Below, in pieces: positions 21,307-32,976 of a DNA stretch of 64,000 bases; the stretch's first letter is position 1, and the number at the start of each line of letters is the position of its first letter. The stretch is taken from positions 1,343,080 through 1,407,079 of the forward strand of contig NC_043740.1 in assembly GCF_004337985.1 (NCBI RefSeq). The letters run 5' to 3'. A program made the translations under genes and the position numbers. The notes under the pieces were generated by a model, which saw nothing but the letters and a program-made list of their open reading frames with translations, made no database searches and had not been told where the DNA came from. Origin of the DNA: Pyricularia pennisetigena (taxonomy: Eukaryota > Ascomycota > Sordariomycetes > Magnaporthales > Pyriculariaceae).

Positions 21307-24205
21307 CCTTCCCCAACTGGAAGACATGGTCAAAAAGTTGATATCTGACGGGGGCTTGCCTGCCAATCTTCCCCATAGTTTTCTTGCTTTTTTTTTCTCT
21401 TATCCTTCTTTTGATGGATGGGTGTGTCAGCGTCGGGTACATGGAGGGGGTGAGTGAGCGAAGCAGGATTTCTTTTTGGCGAGCATCTCAGCGCATCACC
21501 TCTCTTGCAACGGGAAGACTGTGTGCGACGTTGATTTTGGTTCCCCTTCCCATTTTGTGCCGCGAATATCCAGAGTCAACCCCATCTCTCTGATCGTCCG
21601 AGCCGGAGTAGCCGTTGCACTTTGGTATATATCCGGGAGTCATACGAAGCCACGTAGCTCAAGTGCTGGCAATCAATTGCACGCAACTAATGGCTTGAGG
21701 TGATGGTGAGTATGCCGGTACTTGAAGACGACAGGCATGAAAATCCCGCATTGTTCCTGCGAATAGTGCAGCTTTATCTTGGGTTAAAGGGTGCCAGACA
21801 TATGGTAGGCAGGGTACAAGATTGGGTATATGGCGCGCTTCCATGTACTCTCAGCTTCGGTGGTTGTCACTGTAGATAGTCTCGCACTGTCAAATGTTTT
21901 TCTTTTTTTTATCATTATAGTTTTGTGAGCAGACACTGAGAAGTTTCCTAATCCATACATAAAAATAGTTGGTTGTTTACAAAAGCGGTAATGGTACGGA
22001 GTAGCATTTGTACAAACAAGAGTTGCGGCATGCAAAGTGGCTATTAGGTTGAAAGCATCCGGGGTGGCTTCCCAGACGTTGTAGGGCACGTTTATGTTTG
22101 ATTGGTGGCGGAGGCATCTCGGTGCTGCAAAGCACTTGCATGGAGCCCGTGCCGTCAACGTTTTTTTGCGATTCCCCCTTTTAGAACAAATGGACGTACG
22201 GAGTATAGCTGGCGTCGACTTTATTTGACAAGTCAATGCGCCATCCTGTCGTCATTCCGGTTAAAAACAGAGAGGGCGGGAAGAGAGTAAGAAATTGAAA
22301 CGAGAGATACCTCTAAAAAAAAATAGATAAAAAAATAAAAAAAGCAGTTGCTTATCTGTTCGAATGAATGGCCTAAATTAAATAGCCACTTACGTTGAAT
22401 TCTCAAAGAAAAAAAAAAAAAGTTTTAAAGCGCGTATGCAATTCGAGCCGTGCCGCTCGCCTTACTGTTGCTAGAAAATGGAATGCTGTGTTTTGTTATG
22501 ACCCCTTGTCCATCCGACTGAGCCTTGATTTAATTTGATGATGTTTTATTTCTTGTTCTTTCTCTTTTTTCTTTTCTCGTAGTACATTTGTACCTTTTAG
22601 TACCGACACCGACTTGTGTAACAGTCAAATGCCAGCAGCGAGCCTCTCACAGGCGAGAGGACGGCAACGTGACGATGATCAATCACCTATATTAGACAAC
22701 ATTTTAGAGACGTCGAAAATGCTGAGTCATTTCGAGTAGTGACACTTGGGTAAGAAACGGCACCTCAGCCTGCCAGGGCACATACATGGTTTAGCTATTG
22801 TCGTACTTAGCTGAGCAAAGTTCCACTGCGAATTGATGTACTACTGTACGTACTATAGGTACCAGTCCCAAATAAACCGGCATGCTGGGATGATAGGATA
22901 CATCATTGTTTCGGGGGAGACGAGACCCATATGTCGTCCACCCCACGAACGAGTCTCGTTAGTGAAAACGAAAACGTGGCGGGTGGGTTTGGTGGATAGT
23001 CAAGGTACATACTCCTACCAAGGTGATGTTCTTAGGGCACTTGAAATGACGATAAACCGACATTGGCTACTCGTGGAATGATCGTCTGCGACGACTTTTT
23101 ATTTTTATTTTTATCACATCTAAGAAAGCAACAAAATAGAAGGAACAAGGTACGGCTATATCCCTGCCTACCTGATTTTACAATTTTATTTTTACCGTAG
23201 AATTGATAGATAGGAGTGCCATCCCAGAAGTGGACGTGCGCAAAACGTCTTGATAAGGGATGATGGGCTTTGACGAGATTGTTACTGTCGATGCCCGACA
23301 GTGCCCAAGCCATCTCTCTCTAGGCCAAAAACAATTCAGGAAGCAATTTAGCCAAATCATCCATTACCTGGGCGACCACATACACGCATAGTGATCAGGA
23401 GCGCCAAGATAAGATACCTTGGATAACATTGACTACTTGGGTATGGAGCGCGTAACCTAGAAGGCTTGGTTATGTGTGAAGGTTGTAGTTTATCGACACG
23501 ACACCTCGATGGCCAGCTTTTAACTTGAACCCAAGCGATGGTTCCTTCTCCATCATGCCCTTGCCCGGCTCCAGATCTCCAGTTCCCAGCCAGCTAAATG
23601 CCAGTTGCAGTTGCGTGCGGACCTCGACAGCGGGGAACCCCACCTTGTGTGGATACCAATTCGTAATCATGGAAAGAATCGATCCAACCAATGAAATCAA
23701 GGCTGGCGTGCACTTGGCCACCCCTCCTCTTGGCTTGCAACTCTTGGCTCTGCGTCTATCTCTGGGGCTCTGTCTGGTTCATTCCATCATCCCACCAAGT
23801 ACTTTGTACCTCTTGTTGTGTGCGTTTGCGTCAGTCAGTCACACTCGGCTGCATTGGTGTCGGTTTGTTGTTATCTTGTATGAGGAAACATAGCATTTCG
23901 GATATTCCCATTAGCTGCGTCCCCAACAAGTTAACCTCGAGTAGAGCCCCTTGTATCCCGGCTCTGGTTCATTGTCACCAGTGCGCTTTTGCAAGCCTCC
24001 CGCACTCCACTCTCAAAGAAGCAAATCAATCACCGCCGCCGATTTTGCCACGCCGCCCGCCTCTCCATCCGCACGTCGATACGGTCAAGCCGCACCTCGA
24101 GATCGTCCTTCGCAGTGTTGCGTCGCCGTCAGCGAATCGATTTCCACCACTCACACACTTACACACGAAATTTCCGCCCTATCAACACCCGCAAATGTTT
24201 TCCTC
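20310..24205. other. 3.9 kb intergenic region upstream of the inositol phosphate kinase
   Basis: No convincing gene on either strand. It holds a 53-base poly-T run, several A-rich runs (for example near 22314-22330 and 22409-22421) and the leader of the Kcs1-like gene. The frame of that gene extends upstream to 23951 but contains no ATG before 24206. Confidence 0.5.
21254..21306. repeat. 53-base poly-T tract
   Basis: An uninterrupted run of about 53 T. Such a run can be the poly-A tail of a retroposed copy inserted in the minus orientation, or a slippage-prone microsatellite. No flanking target-site duplication or element body was recognised. Its exact length is likely unreliable in assemblies. 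Confidence 0.9.
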
Positions 24206-27200
24206 ATGTCCAGCCCGTCACCCCAGCCTGGAACTACCACAATACCACATCCACAACCACCAACTCCACTCAGGGAGCCGGCAAACCGAGTTCAGCCATC
24301 GTCGTGCGGTGACCCTGTCGATCCAGTACCAGTCCTGTCGCAGGGGCCGCCAGACCGCAGCCGTATTCCTGTCTCAGCGGCAGAGGCAGACAAGACAAGC
24401 AGTGGCACGAGCGCAAGCACGACCGCAGGCGCAGGCACAGGCACAGGCATAGGCATAGGCACAGCTGCAACGATAAACGCTACACCTCCACCACTCACCC
24501 CGGGCGTAGATGCTTTCCCTTCCACCCCTGCACAGAACCAGCAGCATGGCGCCGGTAATGCGGACCAGAATAAAAAGCCCCGAGGCCCAGTCTTACCTCG
24601 ACCTACTGGCCCGTCCCTGCTGACGCAAGCCTTGGCCTCCGCTCGTGGTATACCATCTAATACTTCGAACCCCGTTATTGCCCAGCCGGATCCGAACCGT
24701 GTCCTGTCACATAGTCCCGGCAACCAGGGTCCTACCTCTCCCTCTTCTTCCTCCTCTTCTTCTTTTTCTTCCCCTCTGCACCAACCACACAGCGCCCCTC
24801 CAACGCTACCCCCGGGTTTATCTCACACCTCTCCTTCGCCCACCGCTACTCCAATCTCTACATCACCCCACAAAACCAATGATGCCCGCAGCGATGCCGC
24901 ACTGCATGGGCTCAGCAACTCTTTAACGACGCAAACTGGCCTTCCGCCTCGATCGTCAGTCATGTCGGCCTCGACCGTAGTTTCTACCCTCACCGTCTCC
25001 GGCTCGCTTCCCGCAAACAACCCAAAACTGCATCTACACGCTGGTTACAATGTCTTGGATTCGAACGGGTTAGATGCCAGAAGTCGGGCTCTCAATGGCC
25101 GCCGGCCGAAAAACGTCGACAGGGTCGGGTCTTCTGATTACCCAGACTCGACGCATCTTTCATTGAGAGCTCCAAGTGGCCCCATTTTGAGCTCTTCAGC
25201 CGGCGCAAAGCCGCAATCGACGTCGCCCAGCATACAGCCTCGGCCAAACTTGATTACCAAGCAAGGATCAGACTCGGCTTCGGCCGACGATCGGAATCCT
25301 ATAAGGAAGCAAAGTATGGAACATAAGGTATCAGTCGGGCCAGAAAAGATCTGGTCTATTGGTAGTGGCGAGTCGGATAGCCTCGAGGATGGGCAGGTAG
25401 AGAAGTCGGTGACTGAAGTCATATCCGGCGTCGAGCACAACAATCGCAGCCGCAAAGCTAGCCATAGTCTCCGCTTCTTCAAGGAGGGGCTACCAGAGGA
25501 GAGAAACAAGAAGAAAGATTCTTCTAAACATGCTGGTCACGTATGGGATACTACATCCCCGAGTCTCGAGGCCCCAGCAACAATTCCGGAACATGCTGTT
25601 GTTGAAAGCGACGTTAGCCATTCGGGGGGTTCATTGTCTCCAAAGTCTGTGGATCCTCATGCTGATATATTTAATCAAATTCAACGTTCTACCTCGGTCA
25701 AGAAGGCCAAGGAGAAAGATGCTATCAAGAAAGGAGCTGGTAATGATTACTTTGCAGACGCCGAGTTGGGTTTCACGCCCAAATTTGCAGATCGCCGTCA
25801 GGACATCCCGCAGCCCGAGGAATATGAAGTGCTACCCGAGCCTGCACTTGAGCTTGAGAAGGAGATGCCTCGTGAACGGAGGAAGTCTAGCGACAGCACC
25901 GACGATGGAGACGATTCAGGCGAGGAAAAAATATCCTCTGCCGTCTTCGTCCCGCATCAAGCTCCACAGGAACAAATAGGAACTCCAACAGACCCCGTGA
26001 GTATCCCGGGTCAAGCTAACGGGCAGAGGATATCTCCCAGTGCCGATGGTTGGCTCGTCAAGGCCGACGAGCCAGAGGTCGATCGTCGCGATGAAGTGGG
26101 TGATGAAGCAGGGGCACTCACTTGGTCGGGTTCAGACCGAACGACGACAGCCCAAGGATCCGGTCTAGAGCCGTCTGTCTTGAAGCCGTCCACGCAGGGG
26201 GGCTCTGCTATCATAGATTTCGCAACACCACGGGGTGATCCGAACGGGCCACCTCAGCAACTGCAAACTGCAGTAAACTATGAAGATCAACCATCTCCGC
26301 AACCTTTGGAGGCCATTGAGTTGATTCCTTACAAACACCAAGTCGGTGGTCACACAACACTGTGGCGCTTCTCGAAGCGTGCAGTCTGCAAACAGTTGAA
26401 CAACCGCGAGAACGAGTTTTATGAAAGGATTGAGCGAGATGTTAGGGATCTTCTCGCTTTCCTTCCTAGGTAAGCGGTGCCAGAAATGTCGGCTTCTTGA
26501 TGTTGGACGGCTTCGTACTATGTTTAATGTTATTAATGGACGAACGCTGACGTGCCCTTGTGAAGATACATCGGGGTTCTCAATGTAACTTTCAAAAAGC
26601 AGCCACGCCGCAAATCCACGCTTAAGAGAGAGGATACGGCTGCCTTGGAGCGAAAACTGCTTGACCAGAGCGATTTGAAAAAGACCCTAGGGAGCAATGG
26701 AGCTGTTGGTCAACATGAAGCCGTGTCTGGCCCAGCTGAGGATGCAAATGCGGCCCCTACGCACACTAGAGTAATCAGTCAATCTCTGCAATCTAGTCAA
26801 ATTCCGGTGCCTACTGTCACTTTTGTTGATAATCAACACATCCTGCCGCGCAATCTGCTGCAGCCTTCGCCAAGTCCGGCTATCGAGGTTGGTGGCAGCC
26901 GTGTTAGAAGCAGCTCGGCTGTCACCGTGCCAGGTTGTAGTCCGGATGGGCGAAATAAGGCCGCGAGCCGGCCAACACTTGAGGATCGACATGCAAACAG
27001 CTGGGGTGCGACAACGGTCAACAAGGATTTGCGGAACAAGGTTTTCAACGACGTTTTCATGAAGACCCCTTTTCCAATGCGGCCACACCGCAGGTGGCAC
27101 TCGCAACGTGCACCCCTTCCGAGGTCCTCACTACCAAACTTCTTGGTGCCCACAGGCGGCATTCAAGACAGGGCAGAATCCGAGCCTGATCTTACGCCAC

Positions 27201-28642
27201 GCCGCTCAAGCACTGGTCAGGCCAGCTCTCGGTTACGCAACAGCTTGAGCGTCATGGGGCCCGAAGTTGATCATCCGGAGGGGACATCGGTGCCGAAGGA
27301 CGTCAAGGACAGACTCAAAGCAGCAGATGATGCCGGACCTAAGGACATTACGGGCACAAGCGCCCCAGAGCCCGAGATTCCTATCGAGAAGGGCGCGCCT
27401 CAGGGTAAACGTCGTCGGTATTCTGGTACAGCATTGCGCAGGAGGGCTAAAGAGGGGTTGGATTCGTCTGAGAGAAAACTGCAATACTTTCAAGAGCCTG
27501 ATGATGAGGACTTCAAGCGGGAGACTGATTTTGATACCGGATTAGTCCCCGCAGAAGTGGGGGATAAATCACAAAAAATACCAACACAAAATGACAATGA
27601 ACGCACGAGGAGCACAAACTCAGATGCAGGAACGACGGCATTGCATCTTGAGCCAGAAGAGACGCCAACCACGTCCCCCGGCTGGACTATAAGCAATTAC
27701 CCGTCCACAGTTACATCTGGGGCTGCCAGTCCAGCGACCGAATTCAAGCGAATACCGCGACCTGTCAACCCTAAGGAGGCGCGAGTGGCCGATTCGCGCG
27801 TGGAATACTTCCTCCTGCTTGAAGATTTGACCGCAGGCATGAAACGGCCATGTATCATGGACCTCAAGATGGGGACCCGCCAATACGGAGTCGACGCGAC
27901 CCCTAAGAAGCAGGCTTCGCAGCAACGCAAGTGCGCGGCCACCACGTCGCGGAGCCTCGGCGTACGGGTCTGCGGGTTACAAGTGTGGGACGCAGCCCAA
28001 CAGACATACATATTTCGCGATAAGTACTACGGTCGGGACCTCAGGCCTGGGGCGGAATTCCAGGAGGCGTTGACACGATTTTTGTACGACGGTGTCGATC
28101 CGGCGAGCATCCTTCGGCACATACCCACCGTTTTGTCCAAGCTTAGAGAGCTGGAGGTCATTATTGAAAAGCTAGACGACTACAGATTCTATGCGGCCAG
28201 CCTATTAATGTTTTATGACGGAGATCGGAGCGGCGATGACGGGAACGAGACCGCGATCGAGGACTCAACTACGGACTTTGCCACGGACACTGAAGAGGGC
28301 CGCACCGCCGCTTCGGTTGCCGCGCGCAAGGGTCGCAAGCGCAACAAGCGCGAGATTGATTTCAAGATTGCCGATTTTGCCAACGGCGTAACAGCCTTGT
28401 CCGGTGGCTATGGGGCCGAGGACCGGCCCTGTCCGCCACAGCACCCTGGCCAGCCTGACCGCGGCTTTCTGAGAGGTCTCAGAAGCCTCAGACGCTACTT
28501 CTTGAAGATCCAGAGGGAGACGAGGGAACAGCTCGGGCTCGGGCTGCTTGGCAATCGACATGGAATCAACTACGACGGCTCGTGCGACAGAGGCTTTGGT
28601 GATGACGGATGGGACGAGGATGAAGGTTCTGTGAGCGAATGA
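24206..28642 (+). CDS. KCS1: Inositol hexakisphosphate kinase, Kcs1-like
   Basis: Makes inositol pyrophosphates by phosphorylating InsP6 or InsP5 in the IP6K branch of the inositol polyphosphate kinase family. Exons 24206-26469 and 26566-28642 (1446 aa) flank a 96-nt GT-AG intron that splits an Arg codon. The N-terminal ~700 residues are disordered, with a short hexanucleotide-encoded Gly/Thr run near 24425-24465. The fungal pre-domain [19 protein letters not shown] lies near residue 710, ending at the intron with [11 protein letters not shown] just after it. A ~400-residue insert separates this from the kinase core. The core has the catalytic P-x-x-x-D-x-K-x-G motif as [14 protein letters not shown] (about residue 1185) and the late motif [10 protein letters not shown] (about residue 1350), followed by [19 protein letters not shown]. 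The start is the first ATG of the frame. It converges on the DENN gene. Confidence 0.92.
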
Positions 28643-29995
28643 ATGGATGCTGCCTCGAGCAAACATTTGTATTACGGAATTGCGGATATTGAGACATTAT
28701 CCAGAAGTGGTATAGAGGATGTGTGAATGGTTGCTTTTTTTTAATTCTCCGTACAAATTGCTGTTGAATTCTTTGTCATGAATCTTTCTTGTTTGCTTCT
28801 TGATTTATTTATTTTTCCACTTTGGGATGTCTTGGTCTCGGTCTCCTTTTTTCTGCATGTCTATAGAATACCCCTTTCCCATTGGTCTCTTGAGTGTTAC
28901 GAAACGTTAAACGCAAAAATCTGGCCTGGCCTCCTTTCCTAGATTGATACAGGACAAACCGAGCAAAAGGAGAGAAAAAGAAGAAGAAAAAAAAAAGAAG
29001 AAAAAGAAAACAAAACTTAGTCTACTGCGTTGGTTTCTCTCCAAGATTGCTAGTGATGATGCTTACTCTATCTTTTGGGGGAAAAATATACATAGTGCGG
29101 ATGGGTAGATAGGTTGAAGGGATGCTCTCGCTTATATAACCAAGCAGCTACCAACCAGAACTAGGTGCCTTAACCACAGTGATGTGATGGCTGGTTATCA
29201 GCTCAACGATTGCAGTTTGCTGGCCTAAATCAATCCACTAACGATGATACTTTGGGTCACTGGTGGAATCTGCAATGTCAAAAGTCATTTTGTAACCCTC
29301 TCCAGGCCTAATGAGCTCGTACCGAGAAGAAAACACACAATCAGCAGGGCATAAGTCAAGTGTTTTGTTAGCAAAGGCACTCAAAGACAAATAGGGATAT
29401 CAAAGGATTGCAGCATCGAGCAAGAGAAAAATGAATTTTTTATTTTTTTTTTCTTGTTTTGTTTTGAATGCAATCAATCCGATTTTTACGCTAAATATAA
29501 CGAAACTGACATGACATTCAAACAAAATTGCCACAAAATACCACCAAATTCGCAGGCTATCGAAACATCGCCGCATCATCTTGAGAAGGGAATATAGGAA
29601 AAGAGAACTGCGGTGTAGCGCGTAGTCCGCAAATCAATCACACATCACCAACACAACTACCCCCCCAAAGCCCCGCGACATTCTTTTTCGTAAAGAAGAC
29701 GCTCATAAAAGTGAACATAGACACAAGAAGAGAAGGGGTAGTATGGTAAGGTTTGACCTGGAAGCTGGTTGGAGCTGTCGAGGAAGAAACCAAAAAAATA
29801 CTGTGCAAAAGCCAGCAATAAATAATTAAGAGAGAGACAGAGAAAACAAATCAACGCCAGTAAAGACATAGGAACTATGTAATGTGGGGAATAAACTATG
29901 ACCAAGGATAGTAAGAATTACGACAGATAGCACATAGGAGAGAATCCGCGCTGAACATGAGCAAAGCAAGAGGTCGTTACCAAAAATCCGGTGTG
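28643..29995. other. Convergent 3' intergenic region
   Basis: Lies between the ends of the Kcs1-like (+) and DENN (-) genes. A/T-rich, with runs such as the purine tract near 28974-29010 and T-rich sequence near 29440-29460. No reading frame is convincing; it probably contains both terminators and 3' UTRs. Confidence 0.5.
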
Positions 29996-32976
29996 TTAAC
30001 GAGTACCCCCAAGCGCGCTGATGCGAGCCCCGGAAGGCCTGTGAAGCAGGCTCTCAGTGTGCTTGCCGATAACCCTGCTGGTTGTGTGAGCGGGCATGTT
30101 GACCGTCTCAGACTCGCTGGCAGATGGACCGTTGTCCATATCTTCATCGTCCTCGACAATCTTTGTTGGGATGTCGTGACCGATCATGTACTGCTGGGAA
30201 GACCGCTCAGGGGTGGTCATGGTGGTCGAGGCCATCGAGAGAGCTGTGCTTGACCTGTTGGGAATCAAGTCCGGCGTCGGCGGGATGCTGGATGTGCGGC
30301 CCGACGACGGCCGAAGGCGGACGCTGATATCGTCGCCGACTTCGCTATGGGTACCGGCATCGCTGCCAACGACCGACAGGCCACTGCCGCGGCGGTAGCT
30401 GCTCGAGTGGTGTCCCGAATCGGAGCCGTCTTCGATCTCGGCGTCGTGGGCGAGAGCCAAGCCCTCGACTGCAGCCTGGCACTGCTCTGCAATATTGCGG
30501 ATGATGTGTGCAATAGCATCCGTCTTGTCTTTAAGGTGACGGTCAGCCACATCAGAGAAGCTTGAGGAAGAAAAGCGCTTGCTGTTGTGGTGCTTGCTCT
30601 CCATATCTATTTCCAGAGACAAAAGAAAAGACAATTAGAATATGGGCGATGCAGGAAAATAACTTAAGAAATGGACGTGGCAACACAACCACAGGGGTGA
30701 GCCCCGATTAGAGAACTGAAAGGTTTAGAAAGCTTACCCTGAGTATCATCCTCGTAGCCGGCCTCAACAAGCTCGTTGTCGTGCTCGGGCTTGGTGAGAG
30801 AGCCAACGAGGTGCTCCAGATGGTGGCTCTGGCCACCAATAAGGCTGCGCAGATGCAACACGACGCGGCGGGCGTCGTCGCGCTGCCTGGTGATGGCGTG
30901 GTTGGTGTGTTGCAGGGCGGCAAGCTCCTTCTTGTTGCGCTTGCGCTCGCGTTCGAGCTCCTCCGCAATCTCCTGCTGGAGAACAAGGGCCTCGAGGGCG
31001 TCGTCGCGCTGCTTCTCGGTACCGGTAAGACGGACCGACATGCGAGCGGCATCGTCCTTCTGCTGGTCGATGAGTGTTGCCAGACGGCGGTTCTCCCTCT
31101 TGTGGCCCTCAATCTTGACCTTGAGATCCTGAGTCTCTTTAGTGAGCTGCTCAGCGAAGGCCTGGAACTTGGTGAACTATTCAGTCGAAATGTGGTTAGT
31201 GTTCTGTCTTTGATCAGATTATGGCGATGGTGTCCTACCTGCTGCTTCCAGCTGTCCAGCTCCTCGTTGAGGTAGTTGTTGCGCTTGGTGACCTTAGCAA
31301 GTTCAGTGTCCATGCGACCCTTGAGGTTGATAAAATCTTGCCAGGCCTCCAGAGCGTCCCGGGAGTACTGATTCCTTTCGCGAACAATCTCGTTAAGGTG
31401 TCTCATCGAAACTTTGGTCATCAGAGGCTTCTTGACTGCGCCGCCAAAAACAGCCTTGATGCCAGTGTTGCGGCCCATCTTCTCGCAGACGTGATCCATG
31501 ACAGCCATAACAGCATCCTGATTCCACCATTCGGGGTCTTGGATAGACTCAACCTCTCCGCGCATAACTATAATTTGACCAGCTGGCACCAACTTGCCTC
31601 CACCGTATGCTGAGCGCAAATGCGCGGGAACACCAGACGGAGTAACATCACCGTTCAGCGCCTGTGTCAGGCGGGTGACGAACTTGTTGCGCTGGTTGGG
31701 GTTCAAGGCGGTGGGCGGGCTGGAGGTAAGAACGAAGTTGCGGTCGAGGTCTACTACCAAGGCATCGGTCGGTGCTGTGAAGAGGGACCTACACTCCGCG
31801 GTAACACCGAGAATGTACGGGCCTGGTTCTTGCACGAGCTCCTTTGCGTGACGAGCGTGCACCATAGGAACGTACAAACCGCTCCACTCGTAAACACGGA
31901 CGCAGTAGCGCACCGTCTCGGCAGCCATGGTGAGCATCGCTGGGTAGTGGCTGACGAAGATTATGCGGCGGGTGGGAGAGATGGCGGCTTCGATGACACC
32001 TACGATGTTCGGAATTGAGAGGCAGGAGAAGAGGGGCCACATAGCAAAGTTTTGAAATCCAGTAGGAGACGAAGGGAATTGGTAGCAAAGCGCGTAGTCC
32101 TTCATGTCGATTCGTACCAGATCGTTGAGCCTCGGCGCGGGGAAGCTGAGGATTCGCGAGACCTCTTCAGCATGGAACAGGTTGGTGGCCTTGTTCCAGT
32201 GGATCCACATACCCCTTAGGTAGTCGCCCAAAAGGTTATACAGAGGGTAGCGGGAAAGGAACGAAAGACAGTATGGGATCCAGTATGTCTCGTCCGGGTT
32301 GTCGTAAAAGTCGGACTCTGTCCGTTTCCTCAACTCCCTAATTGTTTCGGCCCTCTTCTCATCGGCTCGTGACCACACCTTCAGGCAAATGCCGTAAAGA
32401 GTGTGGGATGAATCTTGCTGCAGAACGAACGCATGGTGGACACAGTGAGGCTGACTGCGGCCAGTGCAAATCTCGACATCATGAGGGAAGCAGGCCTAGG
32501 AATACAGTGCGCGGTTAGATCGATTATACATGACATGAAATCGCATAGAAGCCGGAAGGCCCCTTCTGCTTGGCGGGTCTACTCACTCTCATCGCAGCGT
32601 GCAGAGACCTGGCGATCTCGTTGTCCTGCTCCAACCTCGGGCTGCTACCAAGGATCTCGGGGAGCCAAAACTGACCCACTGCACCCTTCATGTGACCTAT
32701 CTTTCCCTGGGCTGGTGGGGGCGCCTTGACCCATTGCGAGGGCTCGCGGCCAACACCACAAACCATGTAGGCATGCGTGAGGGTTTTGGGTGTCCTTTGC
32801 TGGGGCTTGACGTTCAGCGAGGAAGGAATCGGCTGCGTGATCCTCGAGTGCAGTGACGAGGTACGGCTCGGAATTATGAGGTTGGTGTCGCCTTGGTCAC
32901 GGGTAGTCGGCCGGCCTTCGCGGTCCCCAGTCCGGGGCCGGGTGAAGGACGAATGAGCGTTCAGCGAAGGAGCCAT
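29996..32976 (-). CDS. DENN (AEX-3) domain protein, probable Rab guanine-nucleotide exchange factor
   Basis: Four exons by phase and consensus: 32976-32587, 32495-31239, 31176-30738 and 30606-29996, giving 898 aa. Residues 1-55 are disordered. The upstream DENN part follows (HAYMVCGVGREP, then after the first intron ACFPHDVEICTG and SSHTLYGICLKVW). The core DENN part includes PYCLSFLSRYPLYNLLGDYL and IVGVIEAAISPTRRIIFVSH, and the downstream part ends near residue 545. Exon 3 is a long charged coiled coil (KRENRRLATLIDQQKDD, EIAEELERERKRNKKEL). Exon 4 is Ser-rich and acidic. DENN proteins act on Rab GTPases in membrane traffic; which Rab is served here is unknown. This architecture, DENN followed by a coiled coil, is familiar in filamentous ascomycetes. 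All three introns are short (92, 62 and 131 nt). Confidence 0.88.

Noticed and set aside
23951..24205. Upstream in-frame extension of the Kcs1-like gene
   Set aside because: It contains no ATG; the earliest ATG of the frame is 24206.
30708..31230. Apparent continuation of the DENN frame past exon 2
   Set aside because: After WKQQ the frame becomes Ser/Arg-rich shadow sequence. A GTAGG donor and the exon 3 coiled coil in another frame show an intron there.
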